Positions 45,615 through 54,975 of a stretch of 64,000 nt of DNA are shown here, one piece after another. The notes below the pieces were generated by a model, which was not told the origin of the DNA, did not search any database, and was given only the letters and a program-made list of their open reading frames with translations. The translations under genes and the position numbers were made by a program. The stretch covers positions 558,001 to 622,000 of the forward strand of contig NZ_CP128185.1 in the NCBI RefSeq assembly GCF_030316135.1, given 5' to 3'. Source of the DNA: Aliiglaciecola sp. LCG003. Lineage in GTDB: Bacteria; Pseudomonadota; Gammaproteobacteria; Enterobacterales; Alteromonadaceae. Position 1 is the first letter of the stretch. Each line of letters opens with the position of its first letter.

Positions 45615-47045
45615 ATGAATTTTGGTGAAATAAAAACGTTTATGGGCAACAAGCCCCAAGCCAACCCTAATGAAGCGGTGCAACAGCAGTTGCGAGAGAC
45701 TGGCTTGAAGCAAGCGGTTGAAGGTTTGCGCACACAATCTGACACTACGGTAGGCAAATTAAGCTCCCATAGCGCAGTAGCTTTACGGGTGTTCGGTAAT
45801 TCTTTAAATCAAAATGTTCAATTGGACGGCAAAACAGTCAACGTACCCGTGCCAAAAGAAGCCTCCAAAGGGCTTTTCGATTTTGAAGAGATCGCTAAAA
45901 ATGTGTTGAAGTTCGTCGGCGGTGTGATCAGCGGTGCAGCGAAAAGTGGTGCAGACGAAGACACTTTGATAAGTCTATTTGAGCAAGCACGTTCTGGTGT
46001 AGCTAAAGGCATAAAAATGGCTGAAAAAGATCTCGCCGGCTTTATGAATGAAGACATATCAAAGGGAATTAGCCGAAGCGCAGATATGATTGAGCAAGGT
46101 ATCCAACGCCTACAAGATTCCCTACTAAAGGGCAGCAATGAAGATCAGCAAGCTGAAGGACGAGATGGCTCTACAAGTATATACAAATCATCAGAGTCGA
46201 TTTCAGCTTCTATACAACAAAGTAGGTCCTTGAGTATCCGCACCGCTGACGGTGATGAAGTGACCATACGTTTTGAAGATGTTCAACAATTTGAATTAAA
46301 TCGCCAGCGTTTGGTTGAGCAGCAAGCACCTAATTTTGGTTCGGCTACTGGTGGCGGTATTGAACGCAATGATGTGTTGCCCCGTGACATCACTGACGAT
46401 GTAGTTTCTGACAACGAACTGCAAGGTGAGTCCCGAGGACGGGCAGGTGTAACCGGTTCACCAGATGTCGATATTAACGACAGCAAAGCTAATCAAAGCG
46501 CACAAGCGCAGCAGGCTATTTTTGTAGACAAAAGCAGCGTTAGTTTCTCAGTCACCGGTGAGCTAGATGAAAGTGAACTAGCCGCAATTGGACAATTAGT
46601 CAGTGATGTTAATTCATTAGCCACGACTTTTTTCGATGGTGATGTGGAAACCGCCTTTAATCAAGCCTTGGAACTGGGTTTCAACGAGCAGGAACTAACG
46701 GGCTTCGCGCTGCAATTGGCCCGACAAGAACGTGTTGAAGTGGTTAAAGCCTATGAATCTGTATCTCATTTTAACAATGATAAACAGGCTTCTGACCAAG
46801 CACAGAGACCTATTGAGAAAGTAAGTGATTACTTACAAAAGATGCTGGACGTTTTTGAGCAATCGAAACAAACACTGGCTGATGGCGAACAATACGAGAA
46901 GTTAGTAAACGGCATGGTAAATCATATCGATAACTTGGGTATTGATGATTTGATCAGTGCAATTAACGACTTCCATAGTTTTAATAATCGTCTGCTGTCT
47001 AATTTACCTAAGCAAGCAGAGCCCGCTTTAGGTGAGTCTTCTTAA
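45615..47045 (+). CDS. DUF5610 domain-containing protein
   Basis: 476 residues from ATG 45615, which has GAGGTG 7 nt upstream; the open frame extends 24 codons further upstream to 45543 without a ribosome site. Residues about 55-170 (SKGLFDFEEIAKNVLKFVGGVISGAAKSGADEDTLISLFEQARSGVAKGIKMAEKDL) match the DUF5610 pattern; the remainder is acidic, Gln/Ser-rich and partly disordered, with a second helical region near 310-450. Not exported. Function unknown; related proteins occur in Alteromonadales and Vibrio. Confidence 0.82.
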   Translation: MNFGEIKTFMGNKPQANPNEAVQQQLRETGLKQAVEGLRTQSDTTVGKLSSHSAVALRVFGNSLNQNVQLDGKTVNVPVPKEASKGLFDFEEIAKNVLKFVGGVISGAAKSGADEDTLISLFEQARSGVAKGIKMAEKDLAGFMNEDISKGISRSADMIEQGIQRLQDSLLKGSNEDQQAEGRDGSTSIYKSSESISASIQQSRSLSIRTADGDEVTIRFEDVQQFELNRQRLVEQQAPNFGSATGGGIERNDVLPRDITDDVVSDNELQGESRGRAGVTGSPDVDINDSKANQSAQAQQAIFVDKSSVSFSVTGELDESELAAIGQLVSDVNSLATTFFDGDVETAFNQALELGFNEQELTGFALQLARQERVEVVKAYESVSHFNNDKQASDQAQRPIEKVSDYLQKMLDVFEQSKQTLADGEQYEKLVNGMVNHIDNLGIDDLISAINDFHSFNNRLLSNLPKQAEPALGESS

Positions 47046-47528
47046 TAGCTAACATTGTTATTAATGGAAGTGGGTTTTTGGGATCTGATAAAAGGCTGAA
47101 CACAGTGTTGTTCAGCCAAAAACCGCAGAGAAAGATACAGCTTTGTTACATAACCTTTTTAAGGTGTCTAACTATCAATTCGGTCATCTACTTGAGGTTC
47201 ATTGTGCAATGTTCTGCAAGAAATGCATCTTTATCACTAGTGCCATGCCCGCATTAGGACCTGTTTCCCTCCAAAATTGCCCGCCTGTTAGAAACGCTCA
47301 GGCATATGAGGTTGCGCGTTTTTTTCACTACCGATGATATTAGAGGAATTGAGTGGGATAAAGCTATATTGCCAAACCATAAGAACCTCGTAAGGGAATA
47401 TATACAAAGGTGAAAAATGCGGCTAAAATCTACCACTATGTAAAATTGAAGGCTTTGGAATATCGATACTATCCATCGTACGCATTATTCCTTGTAGAAA
47501 CTAAAAAAAGCGCAATGATTAACCTGCG
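47046..47528. other. Intergenic region with a possible gene remnant
   Basis: About 480 bp without a complete gene. In one plus-strand frame, 47258-47413 reads DLFPSKIARLLETL, then RVFFTTDDIRGIEWDKAI and LPNHKNLVREYIQR before a stop. It has a protein-like composition but no ribosome site, which suggests a decayed coding fragment. Nothing else is recognised. Confidence 0.3.
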
Positions 47529-49751
47529 CTAGTCAGACCCACTAATTATTTGCACCTGAGCAATATCAGTATCTCCTTTGATTACTTTAAAGATGCCATC
47601 TTGCGTTAGAGTGCGCATACCATCTTTCATCGCTTGTTGTTTCATCAGTGATACGCTTGATTCTTTATAGACTAATGAACGTAAATCAGGCGTCATGGTA
47701 AGCAATTCGTGCACTCCGGTTCGACCTTTATAACCGGTGTCACCACAATCATCACAGCCTTTAGGGCGATGAAGCATCAAAGGCTCAGGTAAATTCAGTT
47801 CGCTCAAATATTCTTCACCATACTGGCGTTTAATAAACGCTAAATCGGTTTCAGTGGCCGGATATTCTTCCTTACAATTTGAACATAGGGTTCTAATCAA
47901 TCGCTGGGCCATAATGCCGACACAGGCATCTGAGAAGTTTACTGGGTCTAAGCCTAAATCCAATAAACGAGTAATGGTTTCAGGAGCTGAGTTGGTGTGC
48001 AAAGTAGATAACACCAAGTGACCAGTCAACGACGCTTCGATACCTGCGTGAGCAGTTTCTTTGTCACGCATTTCACCAATCAGAATAATATCTGGGTCAG
48101 CCCGCAAAAACGCCCTTAATGCATTGGCAAAGGTAAAACCGATTTTGGGCGCGACCTGAACCTGTTGTAGTCCTGGCTGGGTAATTTCTACTGGATCTTC
48201 AGCTGTCCATATTTTCTTATCTGGCGTATTCAAAAAGCCTAAAATAGCATGCAAAGTTGTGGTTTTACCTGAACCTGTTGGCCCCACTACTAATAATATA
48301 CCGTGTGGTTTTTTTATCATTTCCCGCAGCATCGCCATATTATGTGGTGCAATGTTCATTTTTTCGATAGGCAGAGCGCCGCCTGAGGCTAGGATACGCA
48401 TCACCACCCCTTCGCCAGCCACCGTTGGAATCGTTGCTACCCTCACTTCCACTAACTGGCCGGACATACGAAAGGCCAATTTACCATCCTGCGGCACCCG
48501 TTTTTCAGCGATGTTCAAATTCGACATGATTTTAATACGGGCAATCACCGCACTGTGATGAGACGCGGGCACTTGGGTGATGTCCCGACAGACACCGTCA
48601 ATACGCATACGTACCCGAGTTGGACCATTTTTTTCAGGATCAACATGAATATCTGACGCATTGAGCCGCTTAGCATCATGCAATACTCGGCTTACTAGGC
48701 GAACAACCGCTGGAGCATCATCTGAAAGCTCTTCTCCGGAATCATCCATCTCTTCTGAGCTGGTACCGATTTCATCTAGAATTTCATCCATTTCACCTGG
48801 TGCAGAGCCGCCGCCACTTGCACCTAAGTACTGCAGAACTTGATTGGGCAACGCCACAGAAATCTCGTAACTATCAATGCCCAGCGCACTTTCAATTTCC
48901 ATTAATAGTGCCGCATTATTAGGTTCGGCCATTAACACAATTGGATTTTCACTTGCATCAGCTAGCACAGCAACGTGATTGCGCTTTAAATAGGATAGAT
49001 TGAGCTTACTACCACTTTGTAGTACATGATATTTCTCAGGTAAGTAACTTATATAAGGTACCTGATAATGGACAGACAACGCATTGCCTAGGGCATCTTC
49101 TGGAATGCGGGCCTCTGACGTCAGCCGCTGAATGAGTTGGCGCAAATCTTTACTCGATTCAGTAAACTGCTTTAGATCCTTTTCTGACATCAGGTTGCGA
49201 TGGATCAAGTAGTCAAAGGGATTGCTTGTGCCGCCTAATTCATAACGAAATTTGTTGCCAATGATTTCAGCCAGTGAATTGGCCAATCTTAGGTCAGCAT
49301 CGCCAAATGAACCGACCTTTTTATTGATTATCTGCATCACGCCCATCAACACACCAGCATTTAATATTGGCACACAAATGATGTTGTCAGTTTTGAAAGA
49401 ACTGTTTTTATCGAATTTGTCGGCAAATTTCAGCCGAGGATGTATTTCAGCGAGCTCCTGAGCATTATACGGGTCACTAATAAGCAAAGGCTTTTGACTC
49501 AGCGCCACGTAACCTGCAATTGACTGCGGACTAATAGGTACTTTAATCTGACGGGTTTCTTTACCGGTCTTGAAGCGAGCAACTAAGTCTTGATGTTGGC
49601 GGCGACGTTGAAAAATACTCATGCGCTGCGCTTCAAACAGATTCAAGATCATAGGTTCGAGCTGTTGATACGCATCTAATAAAGAAGGGTGCGCTTCAAG
49701 CAAGCTATCTATTTTCTGTAGAGTGTCTTCAATAACCAGTTCAGTTGCCAT
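47529..49751 (-). CDS. GspE/PilB-family secretion ATPase with N-terminal GAF domain
   Basis: 740 residues. GAF domain about 20-170 (ICVPILNAGVLMGVMQIINKKVG), a MshEN-type N-domain about 185-320 (YQVPYISYLPEKYHVLQSG), then the hexameric ATPase: Walker A GPTGSGKTTTLHA, Asp box EDPVEI, Walker B DPDIILIGEMRD, His box TGHLVLSTLHTN, and the CxxC zinc pairs CSNC and CDDCGDTGYKGRTG. GspE/PilB enzymes power pilus assembly or type II secretion in the cytoplasm. No partner genes are adjacent. The GAF domain suggests ligand control. Confidence 0.92.
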   Translation of the reverse strand: MATELVIEDTLQKIDSLLEAHPSLLDAYQQLEPMILNLFEAQRMSIFQRRRQHQDLVARFKTGKETRQIKVPISPQSIAGYVALSQKPLLISDPYNAQELAEIHPRLKFADKFDKNSSFKTDNIICVPILNAGVLMGVMQIINKKVGSFGDADLRLANSLAEIIGNKFRYELGGTSNPFDYLIHRNLMSEKDLKQFTESSKDLRQLIQRLTSEARIPEDALGNALSVHYQVPYISYLPEKYHVLQSGSKLNLSYLKRNHVAVLADASENPIVLMAEPNNAALLMEIESALGIDSYEISVALPNQVLQYLGASGGGSAPGEMDEILDEIGTSSEEMDDSGEELSDDAPAVVRLVSRVLHDAKRLNASDIHVDPEKNGPTRVRMRIDGVCRDITQVPASHHSAVIARIKIMSNLNIAEKRVPQDGKLAFRMSGQLVEVRVATIPTVAGEGVVMRILASGGALPIEKMNIAPHNMAMLREMIKKPHGILLVVGPTGSGKTTTLHAILGFLNTPDKKIWTAEDPVEITQPGLQQVQVAPKIGFTFANALRAFLRADPDIILIGEMRDKETAHAGIEASLTGHLVLSTLHTNSAPETITRLLDLGLDPVNFSDACVGIMAQRLIRTLCSNCKEEYPATETDLAFIKRQYGEEYLSELNLPEPLMLHRPKGCDDCGDTGYKGRTGVHELLTMTPDLRSLVYKESSVSLMKQQAMKDGMRTLTQDGIFKVIKGDTDIAQVQIISGSD

Positions 49752-49813
49752 GTACTACGTCAGTTTCACTTATAATTGTAGTAACTATAACCGAGTGTAT
49801 TCATTAACAAAAC

Positions 49814-50026
49814 CTAAGAATCAGTTTGCGTTTCATCCGGCTCACGTGGTTTCACATTTTGGTTGAATAAAAAACCGAGAATGGTCAATAACATCGCACT
49901 ATGTGACACTGGATGACCGAGTATCTCGGTACCATCAACAATCCAGCTACCAAGCACCTGAATTAAGGCAAGGGTAATTGGGATATACAACATCCAGTTT
50001 ATAAACGTATGTAATTTAGGGTCCAT
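49814..50026 (-). CDS. 70-residue two-helix membrane protein, candidate immunity protein
   Basis: ATG 50026 is preceded by GGAGAAAGAT, an ideal ribosome site, so it is preferred over ATG 50038. The product has two hydrophobic segments (WMLYIPITLALIQVLGSWIV, about 11-30, and HSAMLLTILGFLF, about 42-54) and a charged C-terminus (KPREPDETQTDS). Small two-helix membrane proteins next to bacteriocin genes commonly give self-immunity; here the two leader-peptide genes end 48 nt upstream on the same strand. The sequence itself has no recognised family, so immunity is inferred from position and topology. Confidence 0.6.
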   Translation of the reverse strand: MDPKLHTFINWMLYIPITLALIQVLGSWIVDGTEILGHPVSHSAMLLTILGFLFNQNVKPREPDETQTDS

Positions 50027-50044
50027 ATCTTTCTCCATTTAAAG

Positions 50045-50064
50045 CAAGGGGCTAAGGCCCCTTG
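50045..50064 (-). terminator. Hairpin between the peptide genes and the membrane-protein gene
   Basis: CAAGGGGC and GCCCCTTG form a perfect 8 bp GC-rich stem with a 4 nt loop (50045-50064). On the minus strand it is followed only by CTTTAAA, so read-through into the next gene is expected; it may work as a partial terminator or 3' stabiliser for the peptide mRNA. Confidence 0.65.
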
Positions 50065-50073
50065 AAGTTATTT

Positions 50074-50232
50074 TTAATGAGTCCATTCGTAAATAGTAAC
50101 TCCGAAACCATAACTAGCACTGCCAATGGCATGGATAACACTTCCAACGCCATAACCAACAGCATAGCCAATATCAATTAGTTCAAAGCCACCTGACACA
50201 TGGTGTAATTCAATTTCTGTCATAACTTGCAT
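50074..50232 (-). CDS. Double-glycine leader peptide, second of a class IIb bacteriocin-like pair
   Basis: 52 residues from ATG 50232, with AAAAGGA 8 nt upstream. The leader is MQVMTEIELHHVSGG: it has Glu at -8, Leu at -7, Val at -4 and Gly-Gly at -2/-1, the consensus cut by C39-peptidase ABC exporters. The predicted mature 37-residue peptide begins FELIDIGYAVGYGVGS, is rich in Gly, has GxxxG repeats (G22-G26, G26-G30), and ends IYEWTH. Its partner 17 nt upstream ends IYDATH. Probably exported and membrane-active; killing activity is inferred, not shown. Confidence 0.75.
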   Translation of the reverse strand: MQVMTEIELHHVSGGFELIDIGYAVGYGVGSVIHAIGSASYGFGVTIYEWTH

Positions 50233-50249
50233 AGTTGCGTCCTTTTAGA

Positions 50250-50405
50250 TTAATGGGTTGCATCATAAATACCATAACCAATACCAAGACCAATTTTACT
50301 GGCCGCTGAAAGTGCTTGTGCATAACCTATTACGCCAAGTGCTACAGCTAAAGGTGCCACCCCACCATTTACTTCTTCTAATTGCATTTCATTCAATTCT
50401 CGCAT
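50250..50405 (-). CDS. Double-glycine leader peptide, first of a class IIb bacteriocin-like pair
   Basis: 51 residues from ATG 50405, with AAAAGGA 8 nt upstream. The leader MRELNEMQLEEVNGG has Leu at -12 and -7, Val at -4 and Gly-Gly at -2/-1, very like leaders of the lactobin A/cerein 7B type annotated in Gram-negative genomes. The 36-residue mature part begins VAPLAVALGVIGYAQALS, has GLGIGYG with overlapping GxxxG motifs and ends IYDATH. First gene of the peptide operon. No C39 transporter or transport accessory gene is in the window, so export must rely on one elsewhere. Confidence 0.77.
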   Translation of the reverse strand: MRELNEMQLEEVNGGVAPLAVALGVIGYAQALSAASKIGLGIGYGIYDATH

Positions 50406-50686
50406 TTGCGAATTCCTTTTGATTTAGATTTAAAAGCTAATAGCTGTTTAGCCATTAGTGTTAGTACCTACTATTAAACTCTGGTCGCACTGTTGGATAA
50501 CTTTCATCATCTATATGCAAAAGTTTCAATAGAAGATAATCAAAAGGTTAGAATGAGAATAGTCAAAAAACACCTGTCCTATGGTACAGTTTTTTGGTTT
50601 AATTCACGTCAGTCAGCTCAAAGCACCCCCTGACGCGCCGCAAAGCCCATTGATTATGATTTATCCAATTTTTAGTCGCTTAAGAC
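50406..50686. other. Divergent regulatory region between the peptide operon and the S10 operon
   Basis: About 280 bp. It must contain the promoter for the minus-strand peptide genes; a possible -35 (TTGACT, on the minus strand near 50559-50564) has no clear -10 at ideal spacing. The rest is AT-rich. No inverted repeat typical of a quorum-type regulator was seen. Confidence 0.35.
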
Positions 50687-50714
50687 TTGCATAAAGATAC
50701 CACCCATGTATAAT
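50687..50714 (+). promoter_or_regulatory. S10 operon promoter
   Basis: TTGCAT (50687-50692), 16 bp spacer, TATAAT (50709-50714): a near-consensus sigma-70 promoter. It produces a leader of about 180 nt before rpsJ, as in E. coli. Confidence 0.85.
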
Positions 50715-50803
50715 TCGCGCCCACTTGCCCTAATGAGGGTAGTGATTTCCGGAAAGCGTATTAACTTTTAAAGCTAATACAAACATCGGAAAATATGAAC
50801 AAG

Positions 50804-50875
50804 ACCCCAATTGGGGGTCATCGGTTTACATGCATCCTCCCACCTTATGATAGGTTGGTGTGGATGGTTTTTTTT
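50804..50875 (+). promoter_or_regulatory. S10 leader attenuator (L4-responsive)
   Basis: The leader folds into GACCCCAATTGGGGGTC (50804-50820) and then a hairpin from CATCC (50833-50837) to GGATG (50862-50866) ended by a run of eight Ts (50868-50875). This is the HD/HE arrangement at which free L4 protein stimulates termination and blocks translation in gammaproteobacteria. Confidence 0.75.
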
Positions 50876-50896
50876 GTTCTTTCGGTTGGAGCTTAA

Positions 50897-51211
<315 letters not shown>

Positions 51212-51229
51212 CAAGAGAGGGTTTTAACA

Positions 51230-51868
51230 ATGGCGATTGGTCTTATCGGTCGTAAAGTAGGTATGACTCGCATCTTCACTGAAGATGGTGTTTCAATTCC
51301 TGTGACTGTTATAGAAGCGACCCCAAACCGTGTAACTCAGTTACGTACTGAGGAAACAGATGGGTATCGTGCGCTACAAGTAACCGCTGGTGATAAAAAA
51401 GCGAACCGCGTTAATAAAGCTGCAGCAGGTCATTTTGCTAAAGCTGGCGTGGAAGCTGGCCGTGGTTTGTGGGAGTTCCGTTTAGATGACAACGAAGGCG
51501 AAGGCATAGAAGTTGGCAGTGAAATCACTGTTGAAATTTTTGCTGATGCTCAATTAGTTGATGTCGCGGGTACTTCAAAAGGTAAAGGTTTTGCTGGTGC
51601 GATTAAACGTTGGAACTTTAGTCACCAACGTAATACGCATGGTAACTCTTTGTCTCACCGTGCTCCTGGTTCGATTGGTCAAAACCAATCACCTGGTAAA
51701 GTTTTCAAAGGGAAGAAAATGGCTGGCCAAATGGGCAATAAAGCTGTGACTACTCAATCTTTGGAAGTGGTACGTGTTGATGCACAGAATAACCTTCTTC
51801 TAGTTAAAGGTGCTGTACCTGGCGCTCCAGGCAACGATGTAATCGTAAAGCCTGCAGTTAAAGCGTAA
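51230..51868 (+). CDS. rplC: 50S ribosomal protein L3
   Basis: 212 residues; starts [20 protein letters not shown], with the internal loop [32 protein letters not shown] reaching the peptidyl-transferase region. One of the first proteins to assemble on 23S rRNA. Confidence 0.98.
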   Translation: MAIGLIGRKVGMTRIFTEDGVSIPVTVIEATPNRVTQLRTEETDGYRALQVTAGDKKANRVNKAAAGHFAKAGVEAGRGLWEFRLDDNEGEGIEVGSEITVEIFADAQLVDVAGTSKGKGFAGAIKRWNFSHQRNTHGNSLSHRAPGSIGQNQSPGKVFKGKKMAGQMGNKAVTTQSLEVVRVDAQNNLLLVKGAVPGAPGNDVIVKPAVKA

Positions 51869-51885
51869 CGTCTGGGAGTTAAGTG

Positions 51886-52491
51886 ATGGAATTAGTATTG
51901 AAAGACGCCAACAGCGCTCTTGAAGTCTCCGAAGCGACCTTTGGACGTGATTTTAACGAAGCCCTAGTACATCAAGTAGTAGTGGCTTTCGGTGCAGGCG
52001 CCCGTCAGGGTTCTAAAGCACAAAAAACACGCTCTGAAGTTCGCGGCGGTGGTAAAAAGCCTTGGCGTCAAAAAGGTACTGGCCGTGCTCGTGCTGGTAC
52101 AATCCGCAGCCCAATTTGGGTTGGTGGTGGCCGCGCATTTGCAGCCAAGCCTCAAGATCACAGTCAAAAAGTGAACAAAAAGATGTACCGTGGAGCTATT
52201 CGTAGCATCCTATCTGAATTGGTACGTCAAGATCGCTTGATTGTGGTAGAAAAATTCGGTGTTGATGCACCAAAAACTAAAGCACTAGTTGCTAAGCTTA
52301 ATGAACTTGAGCTTAATGACGTGCTAATCGTAACGGCTGAAGTAGAAGAGAACTTGTTCTTAGCTGCTCGCAACTTGTATAAAGTTGACGTTCGTGACGT
52401 TCAAGGCATCGACCCAGTAAGCTTAATCGCATTCGAGAAAGTGTTAATCACTGCCGATGCGGTTAAACAGCTAGAGGAGTCGTTAGCATGA
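51886..52491 (+). CDS. rplD: 50S ribosomal protein L4 (operon autoregulator)
   Basis: 201 residues from ATG 51886, the same length as in E. coli, with GGGAG 7 nt upstream; a GTG directly before it at 51883 is unlikely. Contains the extended loop [24 protein letters not shown] lining the exit tunnel. L4 also binds the S10 leader mRNA to repress its own operon. Confidence 0.98.
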   Translation: MELVLKDANSALEVSEATFGRDFNEALVHQVVVAFGAGARQGSKAQKTRSEVRGGGKKPWRQKGTGRARAGTIRSPIWVGGGRAFAAKPQDHSQKVNKKMYRGAIRSILSELVRQDRLIVVEKFGVDAPKTKALVAKLNELELNDVLIVTAEVEENLFLAARNLYKVDVRDVQGIDPVSLIAFEKVLITADAVKQLEESLA

Positions 52492-52790
52492 TCTCTGAAG
52501 AGCGTTTACTCAAGGTGCTTTTAGCACCGCATGTTTCTGAAAAATCAACCATGGCTGCTGAAGGCAACAACGCTGTTGTATTCAAAGTCGTAAAAGACGC
52601 GAGCAAAGCTGAAATCAAAGCGGCAGTTGAAAAACTGTTCGAAGTTGAAGTTAACAGTGTTCGTACCTTGAACGTGAAGGGTAAAACCAAGCGTCACGGT
52701 CAGTCTTTTGGTAAGCGTAGCGACTGGAAAAAAGCATATGTTATGCTTAAAGAAGGTCAAGACATCGACTTCGTCGGTGGCGCAGAGTAG
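52488..52790 (+). CDS. rplW: 50S ribosomal protein L23
   Basis: 100 residues; begins [20 protein letters not shown] and overlaps rplD by 4 nt (ATGA). Located at the tunnel exit, where trigger factor and SRP dock. Confidence 0.98.
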   Translation: MISEERLLKVLLAPHVSEKSTMAAEGNNAVVFKVVKDASKAEIKAAVEKLFEVEVNSVRTLNVKGKTKRHGQSFGKRSDWKKAYVMLKEGQDIDFVGGAE

Positions 52791-52804
52791 GAAGGGGATT
52801 AGAC

Positions 52805-53629
52805 ATGCCATTATTGAAAGCTAAGCCGACTTCTGCTGGTCGTCGTCACGTAGTTCAGGTTATAAACCCTGATCTGCATAAAGGCGCACCTTACGCACCA
52901 TTGCTTGAGAAAAACAGCAAGTCTGGTGGTCGTAACAACAATGGTCGCATTACCGTGCGTCACATTGGTGGTGGTCACAAGCAACATTATCGTTTAATTG
53001 ACTTCAAACGTGACAAAGATGGCATTCCAGCCAAAATTGAACGTTTGGAATACGATCCTAACCGTTCAGCTAATATTGCACTTGTGCTTTATGCTGATGG
53101 TGAGCGTCGTTATATTCTTGCACCGAAAGGCGCTCAAGCTGGACAAGATATTCAGTCTGGTTCTGATGCTCCGATCAAAGCGGGTAATTCAATGCCTATG
53201 CGCAACATCCCAGTGGGTACAACTGTACACGCCATTGAGATGAAGCCTGGTAAAGGCGCTCAAATTGCTCGTTCTGCAGGACAATATGCACAAATCTTAG
53301 CGCGTGCCGAAGGTTATGTAACACTTCGTCTGCGTTCTGGTGAAGTTCGCAAAGTTCTAACTGATTGCCGCGCCACCATTGGTGAAGTTGGTAATGCTGA
53401 ACATATGCTTCGTTCACTAGGTAAAGCTGGTGCAACACGTTGGCGCGGTGTGCGTCCAACAGTTCGTGGTGTAGCCATGAACCCAGTAGATCACCCACAT
53501 GGTGGTGGTGAAGGTCGTACCTCTGGTGGCCGTCATCCAGTTTCACCTTGGGGTGTCCCGACTAAGGGTAAGAAAACCCGAAGTAACAAGCGTACCGATA
53601 AGCTTATCGTACGTCGTCGTAACAAGTAA
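52805..53629 (+). CDS. rplB: 50S ribosomal protein L2
   Basis: 274 residues; contains [14 protein letters not shown] with the His essential for peptidyl transfer, and a basic C-terminus [18 protein letters not shown]. Required for subunit association. Confidence 0.98.
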   Translation: MPLLKAKPTSAGRRHVVQVINPDLHKGAPYAPLLEKNSKSGGRNNNGRITVRHIGGGHKQHYRLIDFKRDKDGIPAKIERLEYDPNRSANIALVLYADGERRYILAPKGAQAGQDIQSGSDAPIKAGNSMPMRNIPVGTTVHAIEMKPGKGAQIARSAGQYAQILARAEGYVTLRLRSGEVRKVLTDCRATIGEVGNAEHMLRSLGKAGATRWRGVRPTVRGVAMNPVDHPHGGGEGRTSGGRHPVSPWGVPTKGKKTRSNKRTDKLIVRRRNK

Positions 53630-53644
53630 CAGCGAGGATTCACC

Positions 53645-53920
53645 ATGCCACGTTCTCTCAAGAAAGGTCCATTTATTGACCTGCACTTGCTGAAGAAGGT
53701 AGAGGCTGCAGTGGAAAAGAGCGACAAGAAACCAATTAAAACTTGGTCTCGTCGCTCCATGATCATCCCAGATATGATTGGGTTGACCATTGCGGTCCAT
53801 AACGGTCGCCAGCACGTACCTGTTTTCGTCTCTGACGAAATGGTTGGCCATAAGTTGGGCGAATTTGCTCCAACGCGTACTTACCGCGGCCATGTCGCGG
53901 ATAAGAAAGCGAAGAGATAA
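53645..53920 (+). CDS. rpsS: 30S ribosomal protein S19
   Basis: 91 residues starting [20 protein letters not shown], ending with [18 protein letters not shown]. Binds 16S rRNA in the head with S13. Start has GCGAGGA upstream. Confidence 0.98.
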   Translation: MPRSLKKGPFIDLHLLKKVEAAVEKSDKKPIKTWSRRSMIIPDMIGLTIAVHNGRQHVPVFVSDEMVGHKLGEFAPTRTYRGHVADKKAKR

Positions 53921-53932
53921 GAGGAAAAAATT

Positions 53933-54262
53933 ATGGAAGCTTTAGCTAAACATCGTTTTGCCCGTTCTTCGGCTCAGAAAGCACGCTTGGTTGCAGATCA
54001 AATTCGCGGTTTACACGTTGAAAAAGCACTTGAAGTTCTGGCTTATAGCCCGAAGAAAAGTGCCACTCTAATTAAGAAAGTATTAGAGTCAGCGATTGCG
54101 AACGCTGAACACAATGAAGGCGCAGACATCGATGAGTTGACTGTCGCAAAAATCTTCGTTGATGAAGGCCCAACTATGAAGCGTATCAAGCCAAGAGCCA
54201 AAGGCCGTGCTGATCGTATCTTTAAACGCAGCAGTCATATAACTGTTGTAGTAGCCGACTAG
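53933..54262 (+). CDS. rplV: 50S ribosomal protein L22
   Basis: 109 residues: [26 protein letters not shown], with the tunnel-lining hairpin [23 protein letters not shown] near the C-terminus, the site of macrolide-resistance changes in other bacteria. GAGGA ribosome site. Confidence 0.98.
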   Translation: MEALAKHRFARSSAQKARLVADQIRGLHVEKALEVLAYSPKKSATLIKKVLESAIANAEHNEGADIDELTVAKIFVDEGPTMKRIKPRAKGRADRIFKRSSHITVVVAD

Positions 54263-54271
54263 GAGATAGTA

Positions 54272-54973
54272 ATGGGACAGAAGGTACATCCTACAGGTAT
54301 ACGCCTGGGTATCAGCAAACCATGGACGTCTACCTGGTACGCTAACACAGCGGATTATGCGGACAACCTGTTTAATGATCACCAGGTACGTAAATACCTG
54401 ACTAAAGAATTAAAGAACGCGTCTCTTTCTAAAATTGTTATCGAGCGCCCAGCGAAAAGTATTCGTGTGACTATTCACACTGCTCGCCCTGGTGTTGTTA
54501 TCGGTAAGAAAGGTGAAGATGTAGAGAAACTTCGCAAACATGTATCTAAGCTAGCCGGTGTGCCAGCTCAGATCAATATTGCTGAAGTGCGTAAACCTGA
54601 ACTAGATGGCCAACTTGTTGCTGATAGTATTTCTAGCCAATTAGAACGTCGTGTAATGTTCCGTCGTGCTATGAAGCGTGCAGTACAAAATGCAATGCGT
54701 CTAGGTGCTAAAGGTATCAAGGTTCAAGTAAGCGGTCGTTTGGGCGGAGCAGAAATTGCACGCGCAGAATGGTATCGTGAAGGTCGTGTACCACTACACA
54801 CTTTCCGTGCTGATATCGACTATGCAACTTCGGAAGCTTTGACTACTTACGGTATCATTGGCGTTAAAGTTTGGATCTTCAAAGGTGAAGTATTGGGCGG
54901 ATTGCCTCTTACACAAGAGCAACCAGCTCCAGCACCTAAGAAGAAAGGCCGTTCTGCTAAGCGTGAGGGCTAA
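54272..54973 (+). CDS. rpsC: 30S ribosomal protein S3
   Basis: 233 residues; [20 protein letters not shown] start, KH domain with [18 protein letters not shown], and a basic Pro-rich C-terminal tail. Lines the mRNA entry channel. Confidence 0.98.
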   Translation: MGQKVHPTGIRLGISKPWTSTWYANTADYADNLFNDHQVRKYLTKELKNASLSKIVIERPAKSIRVTIHTARPGVVIGKKGEDVEKLRKHVSKLAGVPAQINIAEVRKPELDGQLVADSISSQLERRVMFRRAMKRAVQNAMRLGAKGIKVQVSGRLGGAEIARAEWYREGRVPLHTFRADIDYATSEALTTYGIIGVKVWIFKGEVLGGLPLTQEQPAPAPKKKGRSAKREG

Positions 54974-54975
54974 TT

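Noticed and set aside
47143-47337. 64-codon plus-strand frame from a TTG
   Set aside because: No ribosome site and a composition unlike a real protein; a different frame in the same region reads more like a gene remnant.
53196-53893. Long minus-strand frames opposite rplB and rpsS
   Set aside because: They lie antisense to highly conserved ribosomal genes and have Leu/His-rich low-quality translations typical of shadow frames.
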